Origin: Alphaproteobacteria bacterium
GTDB lineage: Bacteria; Pseudomonadota; Alphaproteobacteria; Rhodobacterales; Rhodobacteraceae
NCBI GenBank assembly: GCA_030431825.1
Contig: JAUIIJ010000016.1
Location: 22,437-86,436 of the forward strand
Direction of reading: 5' to 3'
Length of the DNA stretch: 64,000 nucleotides
The position numbers and the translations under genes were made by a program. This document shows, one piece after another, positions 18,544 through 27,565 of this stretch (the first letter of the stretch is position 1; every line of letters starts with the position of its first letter). Under the pieces are notes generated by a model that saw nothing but the letters and a program-made list of their open reading frames with translations, searched no databases and had not been told where the DNA came from.

Positions 18544-18581
18544 CGCTTGTTGCCTATCGGAAACTTTCAAACTAACAAGCG
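18544..18581. promoter_or_regulatory. Inverted repeat in the pepN-glcB divergent region
   Basis: CGCTTGTT at 18544-18551 is perfectly complementary to AACAAGCG at 18574-18581, with a 22-base spacer. It sits 40 bases before the glcB start. Candidate regulator site; factor unknown. Confidence 0.35.
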
Positions 18582-18620
18582 CTGTATACATTCGTGCACA
18601 TCTCAGGAAGAGGGACCTTT

Positions 18621-20768
18621 ATGAGCGACAGGACCATGATCGAGGGGCTGCAAATCGCGCCCGCACTGGTGGAGTTCATCGAAAAACGGGCGCTGCCGGG
18701 GACGGGTGTCGAGGCCGGCAGGTTCTGGGCCGGTCTGGCACGTGTCATGGGTGAGCTGGGGCCGGAAAACCGCGCGCTGCTGGACCGTCGCGCCGAATTG
18801 CAGTCCAAAATCGACGCCTGGCATATCGAGAACCGCGACAAGACCCATGACCACGCGGCCTACAAATCTTTCCTGGAAGAGATCGGGTATCTGCTGCCCG
18901 AGGGTGGTGACTTCCAGATTGACACCGGTCATGTCGATCCCGAGATCGCCACGGTTCCGGGACCGCAGCTGGTGGTGCCGATCACCAATGCGCGCTATGC
19001 ACTGAACGCCGCGAACGCCCGCTGGGGAAGCCTCTATGACGGGTTTTACGGAACCGATGCGATGGGCAGTACCCCGCCGGTTGGCGGCTACGAGCGGGGG
19101 CGCGGCGCGCGCGTCGTGGCGCGGGCGCGCGTGTTCCTGGACGAGGCCTTTCCGATTGTCGGCACCAGCCACGCGGATGTGCGCCGCTATCACGTGCGCG
19201 ACGGTGCCCTGCTGGTGGATGGCCAGCCGCTGGTAAAGCCCGCGCAATTCGTCGGTTATCGGGGTGACCCCCGGGCACCGGATGCGGTGGTACTGTCGAA
19301 TAACGGGCTGCATGTGGAACTGGTGTTCGACCGCGCGCATCCCATCGGCTGTCACGATCAGGCCGGCCTTGCCGACGTGCTGATGGAAAGTGCGATCACC
19401 GCGATCATGGATTGCGAGGATTCCGTCGCCTGCGTGGACGCCGAGGACAAGGTTCTGGCCTATGGCAACTGGCTGGGGCTGATGCAGGGCGATCTGTCGG
19501 CGACGCTCGAGAAGGGCGGCAAGACGGTGACCCGCGCGCTCAATCTCGACCGCACCTATACCGCGCCCGATGGCAGCGACCTTGCGCTCAAGGGGCGGGC
19601 GCTGATGCTGGTGCGTAATGTCGGCCACCTGATGACCAACCCCGCGATCCTGGATGCCGAAGGGAATGAGACATTCGAAGGGCTGATGGATGCGATGGTG
19701 ACGGTGCTGATCGCCATGCACGATCTGCAACGCGAGGGCGGCAACTCGGTCAGCGGATCGGTCTATGTGGTAAAGCCCAAGATGCACGGGCCGGAAGAGG
19801 TTGCCTTTGCGGTCAGGACATTTGACATGGTCGAGGACATACTCGGCCTGCCGCGCAACACCGTGAAGATCGGCATCATGGACGAGGAGCGGCGCACCAG
19901 CGTCAACCTGAAGCAGTGCATCGAGGCGGCGAAGAGCAGGGTCTGTTTCATCAATACCGGGTTTCTCGATCGCACCGGGGACGAAATCCACACGTCGATG
20001 GAGGCGGGTCCGTTCTCGCGCAAGGATTTCATCAAGCGCAAGGACTGGATCGGCGCCTACGAGGATCGCAACGTCGATATCGGTCTGGAATGCGGTTTGC
20101 AGGGAAAGGCGCAGATCGGCAAGGGCATGTGGGCCATGCCCGACATGATGGAGGCGATGCTGGATCAGAAGATCGCGCATCCCCGTGCCGGTGCCAACAC
20201 TGCCTGGGTTCCAAGCCCGACCGCGGCGACATTGCATGCGCTGCACTATCACAAGGTCGACGTGTTTGCGGTGCAGGACAGGCTCCGGGCCGGGGGGCGC
20301 CGGGCGCATGTTGATGCGGTGCTGACCATTCCGCTGGCGACCTATCGGCGCTGGACGGACGAGCAGAAAATCCGCGAGGTCGAAAACAACGCGCAGGGCA
20401 TACTCGGATATGTGGTGCGCTGGATCGACCAGGGGGTCGGCTGTTCCAAGGTGCCCGACATCAACAATGTCGGCCTGATGGAAGACCGCGCGACCTGTCG
20501 GATATCGGCACAGCATATCGCCAACTGGCTGCACCACGGCGTCGTCACCCAGGAGCAGGTCGCCGAGGCGATGCGCCGCATGGCGGCCGTGGTCGACGAA
20601 CAGAACGCGGGAGATCCGCTCTATCGCCCGATGGCGCCGGGGTTTGACGGGATCGCGTTTCAGGCGGCCTGTGATCTGGTGTTCGAGGGGCGCGCGCAGC
20701 CAAGCGGTTATACCGAGCCGGTGCTTCATGCCCGCCGTCTTGAGCTGAAAGAGGCCGCTGGCGCATAA
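18621..20768 (+). CDS. glcB: Malate synthase G
   Basis: Condenses glyoxylate with acetyl-CoA to malate in the glyoxylate or glycolate route. The single long polypeptide of 715 residues is the G isoform. Signatures include [15 protein letters not shown] near residue 266, [33 protein letters not shown] near residue 420, and [18 protein letters not shown] near residue 448. The ATG at 18621 ([11 protein letters not shown]) has AGGAAGAGG upstream and is preferred to a methionine nine codons earlier. A GlcG-like gene follows 1.1 kb downstream. Confidence 0.96.
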   Translation: MSDRTMIEGLQIAPALVEFIEKRALPGTGVEAGRFWAGLARVMGELGPENRALLDRRAELQSKIDAWHIENRDKTHDHAAYKSFLEEIGYLLPEGGDFQIDTGHVDPEIATVPGPQLVVPITNARYALNAANARWGSLYDGFYGTDAMGSTPPVGGYERGRGARVVARARVFLDEAFPIVGTSHADVRRYHVRDGALLVDGQPLVKPAQFVGYRGDPRAPDAVVLSNNGLHVELVFDRAHPIGCHDQAGLADVLMESAITAIMDCEDSVACVDAEDKVLAYGNWLGLMQGDLSATLEKGGKTVTRALNLDRTYTAPDGSDLALKGRALMLVRNVGHLMTNPAILDAEGNETFEGLMDAMVTVLIAMHDLQREGGNSVSGSVYVVKPKMHGPEEVAFAVRTFDMVEDILGLPRNTVKIGIMDEERRTSVNLKQCIEAAKSRVCFINTGFLDRTGDEIHTSMEAGPFSRKDFIKRKDWIGAYEDRNVDIGLECGLQGKAQIGKGMWAMPDMMEAMLDQKIAHPRAGANTAWVPSPTAATLHALHYHKVDVFAVQDRLRAGGRRAHVDAVLTIPLATYRRWTDEQKIREVENNAQGILGYVVRWIDQGVGCSKVPDINNVGLMEDRATCRISAQHIANWLHHGVVTQEQVAEAMRRMAAVVDEQNAGDPLYRPMAPGFDGIAFQAACDLVFEGRAQPSGYTEPVLHARRLELKEAAGA

Positions 20769-20804
20769 TTTGTGACCGGGATGCGGGGGCCCTTCGCGCT
20801 CCCG

Positions 20805-20831
20805 GATGCCGGCCGTCACGGATCCGGCATC
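20805..20831 (+). terminator. Hairpin downstream of glcB
   Basis: GATGCCGG and CCGGCATC form an eight-base stem around an 11-base loop, 37 bases past the glcB stop. There is no T-run, so it is at best a weak or Rho-assisted terminator. Confidence 0.35.
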
Positions 20832-21274
20832 GCAATTCGGCAATACGGAAGGCGCGACCTTGGCATTTCGCCGCGTCGCGCCACCGGCATATCTTGCCAA
20901 CACGTTCCCCCGACAGAGGGCAGGTCGCGTTTTCGACGGGCCGCAGGACGGGGCATCCGCCAAATGCGGCTGGGCCTTTGCCTTGGAAATGCAGCAAACA
21001 CATCCGTTTTTCGCGGCGGCTGACGTCGCGGAAAGAACGCCGCGCAGCGCAGGTGCAAGACGCATCAGATGCGGTTCATACGCTTCAGCAACCCTTTGAC
21101 AACGCACGGATCTCCGGGCCGGTCAGGCATAGCCGCGTCGTCACGCGCATCTCGCGAGGTTGTGCGGGTCGAAACTGGACATCCGGGACAGATCAATTCA
21201 TAACGGCTCTTCTGCATCATGTGCCGTAGGCACGCGGCGGGTGTGACAAATCAGCGAATATCGAGGAAACCAAT
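20832..21274. other. Intergenic stretch without recognisable genes
   Basis: About 440 bases between the glcB hairpin and the lipoprotein gene. Frames exist in several phases but none has a ribosome site or recognisable family. The last 30 bases hold the GAGGAAA ribosome site of the next gene. Confidence 0.5.
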
Positions 21275-21733
21275 ATGCGAGCAGTGATCATGCTTCCGAT
21301 CGCGTTTGTTGCCGGATGCAACATGGACGTGAACACTTCGACGGTGAAGACCGATGTCAACCGGACCTCTGCGTCCGAGAAGGCGTGCCTTCAATCCGGC
21401 TTCGTGAAGGGTACGGCCGAATTCACACAATGCGTCAGCGTAGGTGCAGCAGTGTCTCAGCAGTTCGAGGCGGAACGGGCACGCGCCCGTAAGGAGGAAA
21501 CCATCGGCACCGGGCTGGCCGTCGAGATATGTGACGGGCATGCGCGGAGCAGGCTGGACTATCCAGTGCAACAGATCATCTCAAGCTCCGCGAAAGGGGA
21601 CCATGTCAAAACGATCGATCTTTCCTATCGGATCGACAGGACATCGGAAAATCCCGACATCGTCTATGCAACCAGAGACGTTCGTTGCGTGTTGCGGGGC
21701 CGTGACCTCGTGGATATCGACATGGATGTCTGA
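21275..21733 (+). CDS. Small putative lipoprotein, unknown function
   Basis: 152 residues. A short hydrophobic signal (MRAVIMLPIAFVAGC) ends in a lipobox-like VAGC with Cys15, so it is probably lipidated and exported. The mature part is charged, with cysteines at ACLQSG, TQCVSV, EICDGH and VRCVLRG that could form disulfides in the periplasm. A GAGGAAA ribosome site precedes the ATG. I recognise no domain. It stands alone, with a long gap upstream and 149 bases downstream. Confidence 0.7.
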   Translation: MRAVIMLPIAFVAGCNMDVNTSTVKTDVNRTSASEKACLQSGFVKGTAEFTQCVSVGAAVSQQFEAERARARKEETIGTGLAVEICDGHARSRLDYPVQQIISSSAKGDHVKTIDLSYRIDRTSENPDIVYATRDVRCVLRGRDLVDIDMDV

Positions 21734-21882
21734 ACGCTGACGGTCCGGCATCGGTGCAACGCGCCGGCCTGCACTGCGGCAACGCGCGCGCATCACGAAC
21801 GGCGGACCCCCGGCGCGCTGAGATCAGCTATTGACGAAAGCGCCACGGCAGATATTTCAGCAGGAAACGGGAGGGACAGGTT

Positions 21883-22308
21883 ATGGCGATTTCACTGCGC
21901 AAGGCGCGAACCATCATTCGCAAGGCTCTGGAGAAGGGCCGGGAGTTGGAATTGAAGCCGCTGTCGGTGGTGGTTCTGGATGCGGGTGGGCACGTGCAGG
22001 CGTTCGAGCGCGAGGACGGTGCCTCGCCGGGGCGCTTTGCGATCGCGCACGGCAAGGCATATGGTGCGGTGATGCTGGGCATGGCGGGCACCGCTCAGAT
22101 GGCGCGAGCCGAGCAGCAGGCCTATTTCATGGACGCGGTGAACGGGCTTTTCGGCGGGCAGGTGGTGCCGGTGCCGGGGGGCGTGCTGATCCGCGACAGG
22201 AAAGGGGCTGCGATCGGTGCGGTCGGTGTAACCGGTGATAGCTCGGACAACGATGCACGGGCCGCACTGGCGGGGATCGAAGCAGCGGGGCTTGACGGGG
22301 AAATCTGA
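21883..22308 (+). CDS. GlcG/HbpS-type heme-binding family protein
   Basis: A 141-residue GlcG/HbpS (DUF336) fold. SVVVLDAGGHVQAFEREDGA near residue 26 and GGVLIRDRKGAAIGAVGVTG near residue 99 are the family signatures. Members bind heme or unknown small molecules; in E. coli glcG lies in the glycolate operon with glcB. Here it is on the same strand 1.1 kb after malate synthase, which may be a relic of that linkage. No signal peptide, so cytoplasmic. The ribosome site GGGAGGGACAGG is strong. Confidence 0.85.
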   Translation: MAISLRKARTIIRKALEKGRELELKPLSVVVLDAGGHVQAFEREDGASPGRFAIAHGKAYGAVMLGMAGTAQMARAEQQAYFMDAVNGLFGGQVVPVPGGVLIRDRKGAAIGAVGVTGDSSDNDARAALAGIEAAGLDGEI

Positions 22309-22433
22309 CAGGCCCGATGCCGGCGCATCGGTGCGCCACGACACACCCGCCTGCGCCGCCATGCAGAGTCGCGGAGTTGCCGTTCGTCCCGGGGCGTCCT
22401 ATTCTTGTGCAAAGGCAAAAGACAGGCATTCAC

Positions 22434-23204
22434 ATGGCGCGCCCCATCGTCGGCATCATCGGCAACAGCTATCTCATAAATGACGAGTATCCGGCCCACG
22501 CAGGCGGGTCGCACAACTCCGAAGCGGTGGCCGAGGTGTCCTGCTGCATGCCCATGTTGATCCCGGCGGATCCGCGTTTCCTGTCGGTGGACGAATTGCT
22601 CGAGACCTGCGACGGGTTCCTTCTGACCGGCGGGCGCCCGAACGTGCACCCCGAAGAATACGGCGAGGACGCGACCGAAGCGCATGGGGCGTTTGACCGG
22701 GCACGGGATGCGATCACCCTTCCACTGGTGCGGGCCTGTGTCGAGCGGGGGCAACCGTTTTTCGGTATCTGTCGCGGGTTCCAGGAGGTGAACGTGGCAA
22801 TGGGGGGAACGCTTCATCCCGAGATCCGCGACCTGCCGGGGCGGATGAACCACCGGATGCCGCCGGATGGCACGCTGGAAGAAAAATTCGCGTTGCGTCA
22901 CAGGGTGAGCTTTGCCGAAGGGGGCGTGTTTCATGAGCTGTTCGGGACAACCGAGGTCATGACGAACACGTTGCATGGGCAGGGGATCAAGCGCGCCGGG
23001 CCGCGAATCGTGGTCGATGGCCATGCGCCGGACGGAACGCCCGAGGCGATCTATGTCGATGGCGCGCCGGGCTTTACCCTGTCGGTGCAATGGCATCCCG
23101 AGTGGGACGCGGCGAACGACCCGGTTTCACGCCCGTTGTTTACCGCCTTCGGCGATGCGGTCCGTGCCTGGGCGGCGCGCCCGGCCCTGCAAAAGAGCGC
23201 CTGA
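22434..23204 (+). CDS. Class-I glutamine amidotransferase-like hydrolase (peptidase C26)
   Basis: 256 residues, peptidase C26 family, related to gamma-glutamyl-gamma-aminobutyrate hydrolase PuuD. The nucleophile Cys is in PFFGICRGFQEVNVAMGG near residue 108; the His-Glu pair is in SVQWHPEWD near residue 220. FLLTGGRPNVHP supplies the oxyanion region. The start is the ATG at 22434 (MARPIVGIIG), where homology begins. No polyamine genes are adjacent, so the substrate is open. Confidence 0.88.
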   Translation: MARPIVGIIGNSYLINDEYPAHAGGSHNSEAVAEVSCCMPMLIPADPRFLSVDELLETCDGFLLTGGRPNVHPEEYGEDATEAHGAFDRARDAITLPLVRACVERGQPFFGICRGFQEVNVAMGGTLHPEIRDLPGRMNHRMPPDGTLEEKFALRHRVSFAEGGVFHELFGTTEVMTNTLHGQGIKRAGPRIVVDGHAPDGTPEAIYVDGAPGFTLSVQWHPEWDAANDPVSRPLFTAFGDAVRAWAARPALQKSA

Positions 23205-23245
23205 GTCGCGCGCATCGCAGGCCGGCCACGTCAGGGGCGCGCGAC
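23205..23245. terminator. Hairpin between convergent genes
   Basis: GTCGCGCGC and GCGCGCGAC make a perfect nine-base stem directly after the amidotransferase stop and 16 bases before the iorB stop. Its position between convergent genes suits a terminator acting on both, though T-runs are short. Confidence 0.5.
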
Positions 23246-23260
23246 GGGTATATTTCGCCC

Positions 23261-25498
23261 TCAGATCAGAAGGTCGAAATGCTTGTTCAAGGGCAGGTCG
23301 CGGGCGCGGGTCCCGGTCAGGTCGAACAGCGCATTGCCCAGTGCCGGCATCGAAGGCGGCGTGCCCGGTTCACCCGCGCCGCTGATGTAGGCCTTGTTCT
23401 CGAGAATGGCGACCTCGGTGACCGGTGCCGTGTGCATCCGGATTGCGTCGTAGTCGGGGAAATTGAGCTGCTCGACCTCGCCATCGGAAAATGTGATCTC
23501 GCCGTAGCAGGCCGCCGACAGACCATAATTCATGCCGCCGATCATCTGTGCCTCGACGATGCTGCGGTCGAGCACGATCCCGAGGTCGCAGGCGATCCAC
23601 GCCTTGTTGATACGGATCGTGCCGTCTTCGTCGACCACTTCGATGACCTGCGCGACAGGGGTTCCGAAGCTGTAGGTAAAGCCCACGCCGCGTCCGACAC
23701 CGTCCGGGGTCTTGCCGGTCCAGCCCGACATGTCGCGCACCGTCTCAAGGCAGGCCGCCGCCGGTTCCCATTCGGCCCGCGCCATCTGGAGGCGAAAGTC
23801 CAGGGGGTCGCGCCCGGCGGCATGGGCCATCTCGTCAACGAAACTGTCCAGCAGAAAGCCGTTCACCGATGGTCCGACCGATCTCCAGAACCCGACCGGA
23901 ACCGCCAGTTCGGCAAGATAACCCCGGATGCGGAAATTCGGGATCGCGTAGGGCGCGTTGAAGGCGCCGTCTACCGTGATCTTGTCCGGGCCGACTGCGG
24001 GGGCGCCCAGCCAGCGGCCCATCACCTGCTGGCTGCAGGATTGCGCCGCGATGTCACCGTCGAGCAGCACGGCCTTGCCATCCTGGACGGCGCCGCGAAA
24101 CCGGCCGATTGCCGCCGGGCGATAGAAATCATGCTGCATGTCCTCTTCCCGCGACCACGTCACCTGGACCGGGGTATCGGGCATTTCCCGGGCGACCCTT
24201 GCGGCGAGAACCGCAAAATCCACCTCGCCACGGCGTCCGAAACCGCCACCGAGATAGGTGGTGTGCACATCAACGGCTTCGACCTCCAGCCCCACCGCAT
24301 CGGCGCAGTGGCGGGCGGTGAATACCGGTGCCTGGTTGCCAGACCAGATATCGAGCCGTGTTCCCGAGTAGAGCGCGGTTGCATTCATCGGTTCCATCGT
24401 CGCATGCGCGAGATACGGTACGCGGTATTCCGCGCGAAGCTCGGTCGCGCCTTCCGGGGTTTTGGTCGCATCGCCATCGTCGCGCATGGTCGAGTTCGGA
24501 CCGGAGTCAAAGGCCGAGGCGATCTCGGCAAAGATCTGGTCCGTTTCAGGTGGGTAGGGGGCTTCGTCCCATTCCACGTCGATCGCGTCCAGCGCCTGCA
24601 TCGCGATCCACGTGTTGTTGGCGACAACAGCGACACCGGTGCCCAGGTCGATTACTTTTTCAACACCCGGCATCCCGGTGGCCTGCGAGGCGTCAAAGCG
24701 TATCATGCCGCCATGGCGCGGAGACATCCGGACCGAGGCGAATTTCATGCCGTCCAGCCGCACGTCGATGCCAAACTCCGCGGTGCCCGTGGTCTTGCCG
24801 ACCATGTCCACGCGCGGCTGCGACTTGCCCAGCAAGCGCCATTCGGTGGCGGGCCGCAATTCGGTCTCGATCGGATCGAGCGCGGCGGCGGCCACGGCGA
24901 GATCTCCATAGGCAATCTCGGCGCCATCCGGCGCCATGACCTTGCCGTTCGCTGTCCTGAGCGATTGACGGTCAACACCAAGACGTTGCGCGGCGGCCTC
25001 TTTCAGTGTCTCACGCGCCGATGCCCCGGCTGCGCGCATCCGCTCGAACCCGTCGATCATCGAGGTCGATCCGCCGGTGACCTGCATGCCCATGACCTTG
25101 CCGAACACGCCGAGCGTTTCGGCGACACCGTGCATGAAGTCGGATTTGTCGTACCCCTTGCCGGGCAGGGCATCCCCAACGAGCGCGGTGTTGTAATAGG
25201 CGGTCGCCGCAGGACCGTGCAGGATGCGAACCGCGTCCGGGTCGACGTCGAGCTCTTCGGCAATAAGCGCCGCCCAGGTCGTCCTCACCCCCTGACCCAT
25301 CTCGGCACGGGGCGCGAACAGCGTCACGCCCTGCTGGTCGATCAGTACGAAAGGATTCAACGCCGCTTCGCCCTCGGCGGGCTTCAGCGGGTTGGGGGCG
25401 GGTCGGGTGACATAATATGCTCCGAATGCCACGCCGCCGACGATGGCAGCGGAGCCGATCAGAAAGGTCCGGCGGGCGATTTTACCAAGGCTTGCCAT
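23261..25498 (-). CDS. iorB: Molybdenum hydroxylase large subunit, isoquinoline 1-oxidoreductase beta type
   Basis: A 745-residue molybdopterin-binding subunit of the xanthine-dehydrogenase superfamily, IorB branch. It hydroxylates a substrate, often an N-heterocycle or aldehyde, with water as oxygen source. A twin-arginine-like signal (ARRTFLIGSAAIVGGVAFG) at the N-terminus suggests Tat export to the periplasm. RAEMGQGVRTTWAALIAEEL near residue 64 and TTYLGGGFGRRGEVDFA near residue 410 are cofactor-binding signatures. iorA ends three bases upstream. The natural substrate is unknown. Confidence 0.88.
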   Translation of the reverse strand: MASLGKIARRTFLIGSAAIVGGVAFGAYYVTRPAPNPLKPAEGEAALNPFVLIDQQGVTLFAPRAEMGQGVRTTWAALIAEELDVDPDAVRILHGPAATAYYNTALVGDALPGKGYDKSDFMHGVAETLGVFGKVMGMQVTGGSTSMIDGFERMRAAGASARETLKEAAAQRLGVDRQSLRTANGKVMAPDGAEIAYGDLAVAAAALDPIETELRPATEWRLLGKSQPRVDMVGKTTGTAEFGIDVRLDGMKFASVRMSPRHGGMIRFDASQATGMPGVEKVIDLGTGVAVVANNTWIAMQALDAIDVEWDEAPYPPETDQIFAEIASAFDSGPNSTMRDDGDATKTPEGATELRAEYRVPYLAHATMEPMNATALYSGTRLDIWSGNQAPVFTARHCADAVGLEVEAVDVHTTYLGGGFGRRGEVDFAVLAARVAREMPDTPVQVTWSREEDMQHDFYRPAAIGRFRGAVQDGKAVLLDGDIAAQSCSQQVMGRWLGAPAVGPDKITVDGAFNAPYAIPNFRIRGYLAELAVPVGFWRSVGPSVNGFLLDSFVDEMAHAAGRDPLDFRLQMARAEWEPAAACLETVRDMSGWTGKTPDGVGRGVGFTYSFGTPVAQVIEVVDEDGTIRINKAWIACDLGIVLDRSIVEAQMIGGMNYGLSAACYGEITFSDGEVEQLNFPDYDAIRMHTAPVTEVAILENKAYISGAGEPGTPPSMPALGNALFDLTGTRARDLPLNKHFDLLI

Positions 25499-25501
25499 GA
25501 C

Positions 25502-25966
25502 TCAGGACTCCTTCATCTTGCCGGCGGCGGTGTGAATGGCTGCGCGGATGCGGGGGTAGGTGCCGCACCGGCACAGATTGCCCTGCATCGCGTCGTCGAT
25601 CTCGGCATCTGTCGGATTTGGCGTCTCGGCCAGCAGCGCCGCCGCCTGCATGATCTGGCCGGACTGGCAATAGCCGCATTGGGCAACCTGGTGTTCGACC
25701 CAGGCTTCCTGAATGACCGCCATGGCGTCGGGTGTGCCAAGACCCTCGATCGTGGTGACGTCGCCCCAGACATCGGACAGCGGCACCTGACAACTGCGTA
25801 CCGCTTCGCCATCGATATGCACCGTGCAGGCACCGCAGGCGGCGACGCCGCAACCGAACTTGGTGCCGGTCAGACCGATTTCGTCGCGCAGCACCCAGAG
25901 CAGCGGAACCTCGTCCGGGAGGTCCACCTGATGAGATTTGCCGTTGATGGTGAGTTGGGTCGACAT
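25502..25966 (-). CDS. iorA: 2Fe-2S small subunit of molybdenum hydroxylase
   Basis: 154 residues carrying two 2Fe-2S clusters: plant-type [15 protein letters not shown] near residue 39, and the helical C-terminal pair CGYCQSGQ and [11 protein letters not shown]. It passes electrons from the molybdopterin subunit to an external acceptor. It has no FAD subunit alongside, as in IorAB and aldehyde oxidases that use a cytochrome acceptor. First gene of the two-gene operon, divergent from a TetR regulator. Confidence 0.92.
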   Translation of the reverse strand: MSTQLTINGKSHQVDLPDEVPLLWVLRDEIGLTGTKFGCGVAACGACTVHIDGEAVRSCQVPLSDVWGDVTTIEGLGTPDAMAVIQEAWVEHQVAQCGYCQSGQIMQAAALLAETPNPTDAEIDDAMQGNLCRCGTYPRIRAAIHTAAGKMKES

Positions 25967-25993
25967 GGCTGGCCCCGATCCTGGCGATTGCTA

Positions 25994-26042
25994 TGACATT
26001 TTGGACATTTTGACAAATATATCAAAAAGTGTCAGAATGTCA
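25994..26042. promoter_or_regulatory. Nested repeats between iorA and tetR (candidate operator)
   Basis: The nine-base GACATTTTG occurs twice in tandem (25995-26012). TTTTGA at 26008-26013 pairs with TCAAAA at 26022-26027. The outer TGACATT at 25994 is mirrored by AATGTCA at 26036-26042. The whole array is 49 bases, AT-rich, in the 114-base gap of a divergent regulator-target pair, where a TetR operator is expected. Confidence 0.6.
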
Positions 26043-26080
26043 ATCGAGCGAAAAACCAAGGGTGATCAAGACCTTTTACC

Positions 26081-26662
26081 ATGATGCATGATTCGAATGT
26101 TTCCAAACGCGATGCCATTCTCAGGTCGGCATTGCAGGTGTTTGCAACCTATGGGTTCCGCAAGACCTCCATGAACGACATTGCCGACAGCGCGGGAATG
26201 TCGCGCGCCGCGCTTTATCAGCATTACAGGAACAAGGACGACATCTTTCGCAGCCTGACGCAGCTATATTACGACACTGCGGCCGAGGATCTTTCAAAGG
26301 CTCTGAGCGCCGAAAAGCCCGTGCCCGAATTGTTGCAGGATGCATTCGAGACCCAGATCGGTGACATGATCGAAACGCTGGTCAGGTCTCCGCATGGCAT
26401 GGAACTTCTCGACACCGGCGAAAAGACCACCGCGACCATCAAGCAGGCGGGAGAGGATCGCTTGCGCGAAATCTACGCGCAATGGCTGGAACGTTCTGCG
26501 GCAGAGGGCCGGGTCACACTGCCGGACGCGCCCGAGCAGGTCGCGGATGTCATCATGGTGGGGCTGAAAGGGTTGAAAACCACGGTGAATTCGGTTCCCC
26601 AATTGCGGGCAAGGCTCGCGATATTCGCAACACTCGTCGCGGGCGGTCTGATGGCGGGCTGA
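26081..26662 (+). CDS. TetR family transcriptional regulator
   Basis: 193 residues. The N-terminal DNA-binding domain (about residues 8-55) contains KRDAILRSALQVFATYGFRK and the helix-turn-helix around MNDIADSAGMSRAALYQHYR. The C-terminal part is the variable ligand-binding domain. Divergent orientation to iorAB and a palindromic gap between them suggest it represses that operon and its own gene, with the hydroxylase substrate or a relative as inducer. It ends 11 bases from the convergent kynA stop. Confidence 0.92.
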   Translation: MMHDSNVSKRDAILRSALQVFATYGFRKTSMNDIADSAGMSRAALYQHYRNKDDIFRSLTQLYYDTAAEDLSKALSAEKPVPELLQDAFETQIGDMIETLVRSPHGMELLDTGEKTTATIKQAGEDRLREIYAQWLERSAAEGRVTLPDAPEQVADVIMVGLKGLKTTVNSVPQLRARLAIFATLVAGGLMAG

Positions 26663-26673
26663 GCGGCGAGCCC

Positions 26674-27507
26674 TCAGAGACCGGTTCTCAGATGCCAAAG
26701 CTCCGGGAACAACTCAACCTCGAGCATCCGCTTTAGATAGCTGATGCCGCCGGTGCCCCCCGTGCCGCGCTTGAACCCGATGACGCGTTCGACGGTGGTG
26801 ACATGGTTGAAACGCCAGCGGCGGAAATAGTCCTCCAGATCGACCAGTTTCTCGGCCAGTTCGTACAACTCCCAGTGGGTCTGCGGATCGCGATAGACCT
26901 TGCTCCAGGCGTCGGCGACCTGCGGGTTCTCGGCATGGGGCTGGTCGAGATCTCGGTTCAGAACCGCGTCAGGCAGGGGAAAACTCTGGTGCAGGGTGGC
27001 GAGGGCCACGTCATACAAGGAAGGTTTCGCCAGTTCCGCCGTCAGCAACGCCGTTATGTCGGGGCGATGGGCGTGGGGTTTGAGCAACGCGGTATTGCGG
27101 TTGCCCAGCATGAATTCGATCTGGCGATACTGGTGCGACTGGAAACCCGAGGATTGTCCGAGCGCTTCGCGAAACGTGGTGTAATCGCTTGGCGTCATGG
27201 TGCGCAGCACGTCCCACGCGCTGTTGAGCTGTTCGAATATGCGCGACACGCGCGACAGCATCTTGAAGGCGGGACGCCGGTCGCAACCTTGCAGCGCCTC
27301 CCGCGCCGCTGACAATTCGTGTATCGCCAGGCGCATCCACAGTTCCGAGGTCTGGTGCTGAATGATGAACAGCATCTCGTCATGTGCCCGGGACAGGGGT
27401 TTCTGCGCGTCAAGGATCTGTGACAGGTGCAGGTAGTCGCCATAGGACATGCGCCCGTCAAAGGACATCTGCGCCCCCTCGCGCGACGGGTCGTAGGGAT
27501 CGGTCAT
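26674..27507 (-). CDS. kynA: Tryptophan 2,3-dioxygenase
   Basis: Heme dioxygenase that opens the indole ring of L-tryptophan to N-formylkynurenine. 277 residues, the bacterial TDO size. Signatures: [20 protein letters not shown] near residue 20, [19 protein letters not shown] with the distal histidine, and [20 protein letters not shown] with the proximal heme ligand region. The ATG at 27507 ([11 protein letters not shown]) begins where homology does; an earlier in-frame methionine reads into kynU. Last gene of a minus-strand SDR-kynU-kynA run. Confidence 0.95.
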   Translation of the reverse strand: MTDPYDPSREGAQMSFDGRMSYGDYLHLSQILDAQKPLSRAHDEMLFIIQHQTSELWMRLAIHELSAAREALQGCDRRPAFKMLSRVSRIFEQLNSAWDVLRTMTPSDYTTFREALGQSSGFQSHQYRQIEFMLGNRNTALLKPHAHRPDITALLTAELAKPSLYDVALATLHQSFPLPDAVLNRDLDQPHAENPQVADAWSKVYRDPQTHWELYELAEKLVDLEDYFRRWRFNHVTTVERVIGFKRGTGGTGGISYLKRMLEVELFPELWHLRTGL

Positions 27508-27565
27508 GGTGATGGCTCCGGTTGCGGGTGAATGTGAAACCGCGAAATCGGGTGGCGCGTCGATC

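Noticed and set aside
18603..21107. Very long open frame on the minus strand opposite glcB
   Set aside because: A shadow of GC-rich codon bias; its residues are Arg/His/Asp-rich with no family pattern, and glcB is clearly the real gene.
23090..25996. 968-codon open frame on the plus strand opposite iorAB
   Set aside because: Antisense to two well-supported Fe-S and molybdopterin subunits, with typical shadow composition.
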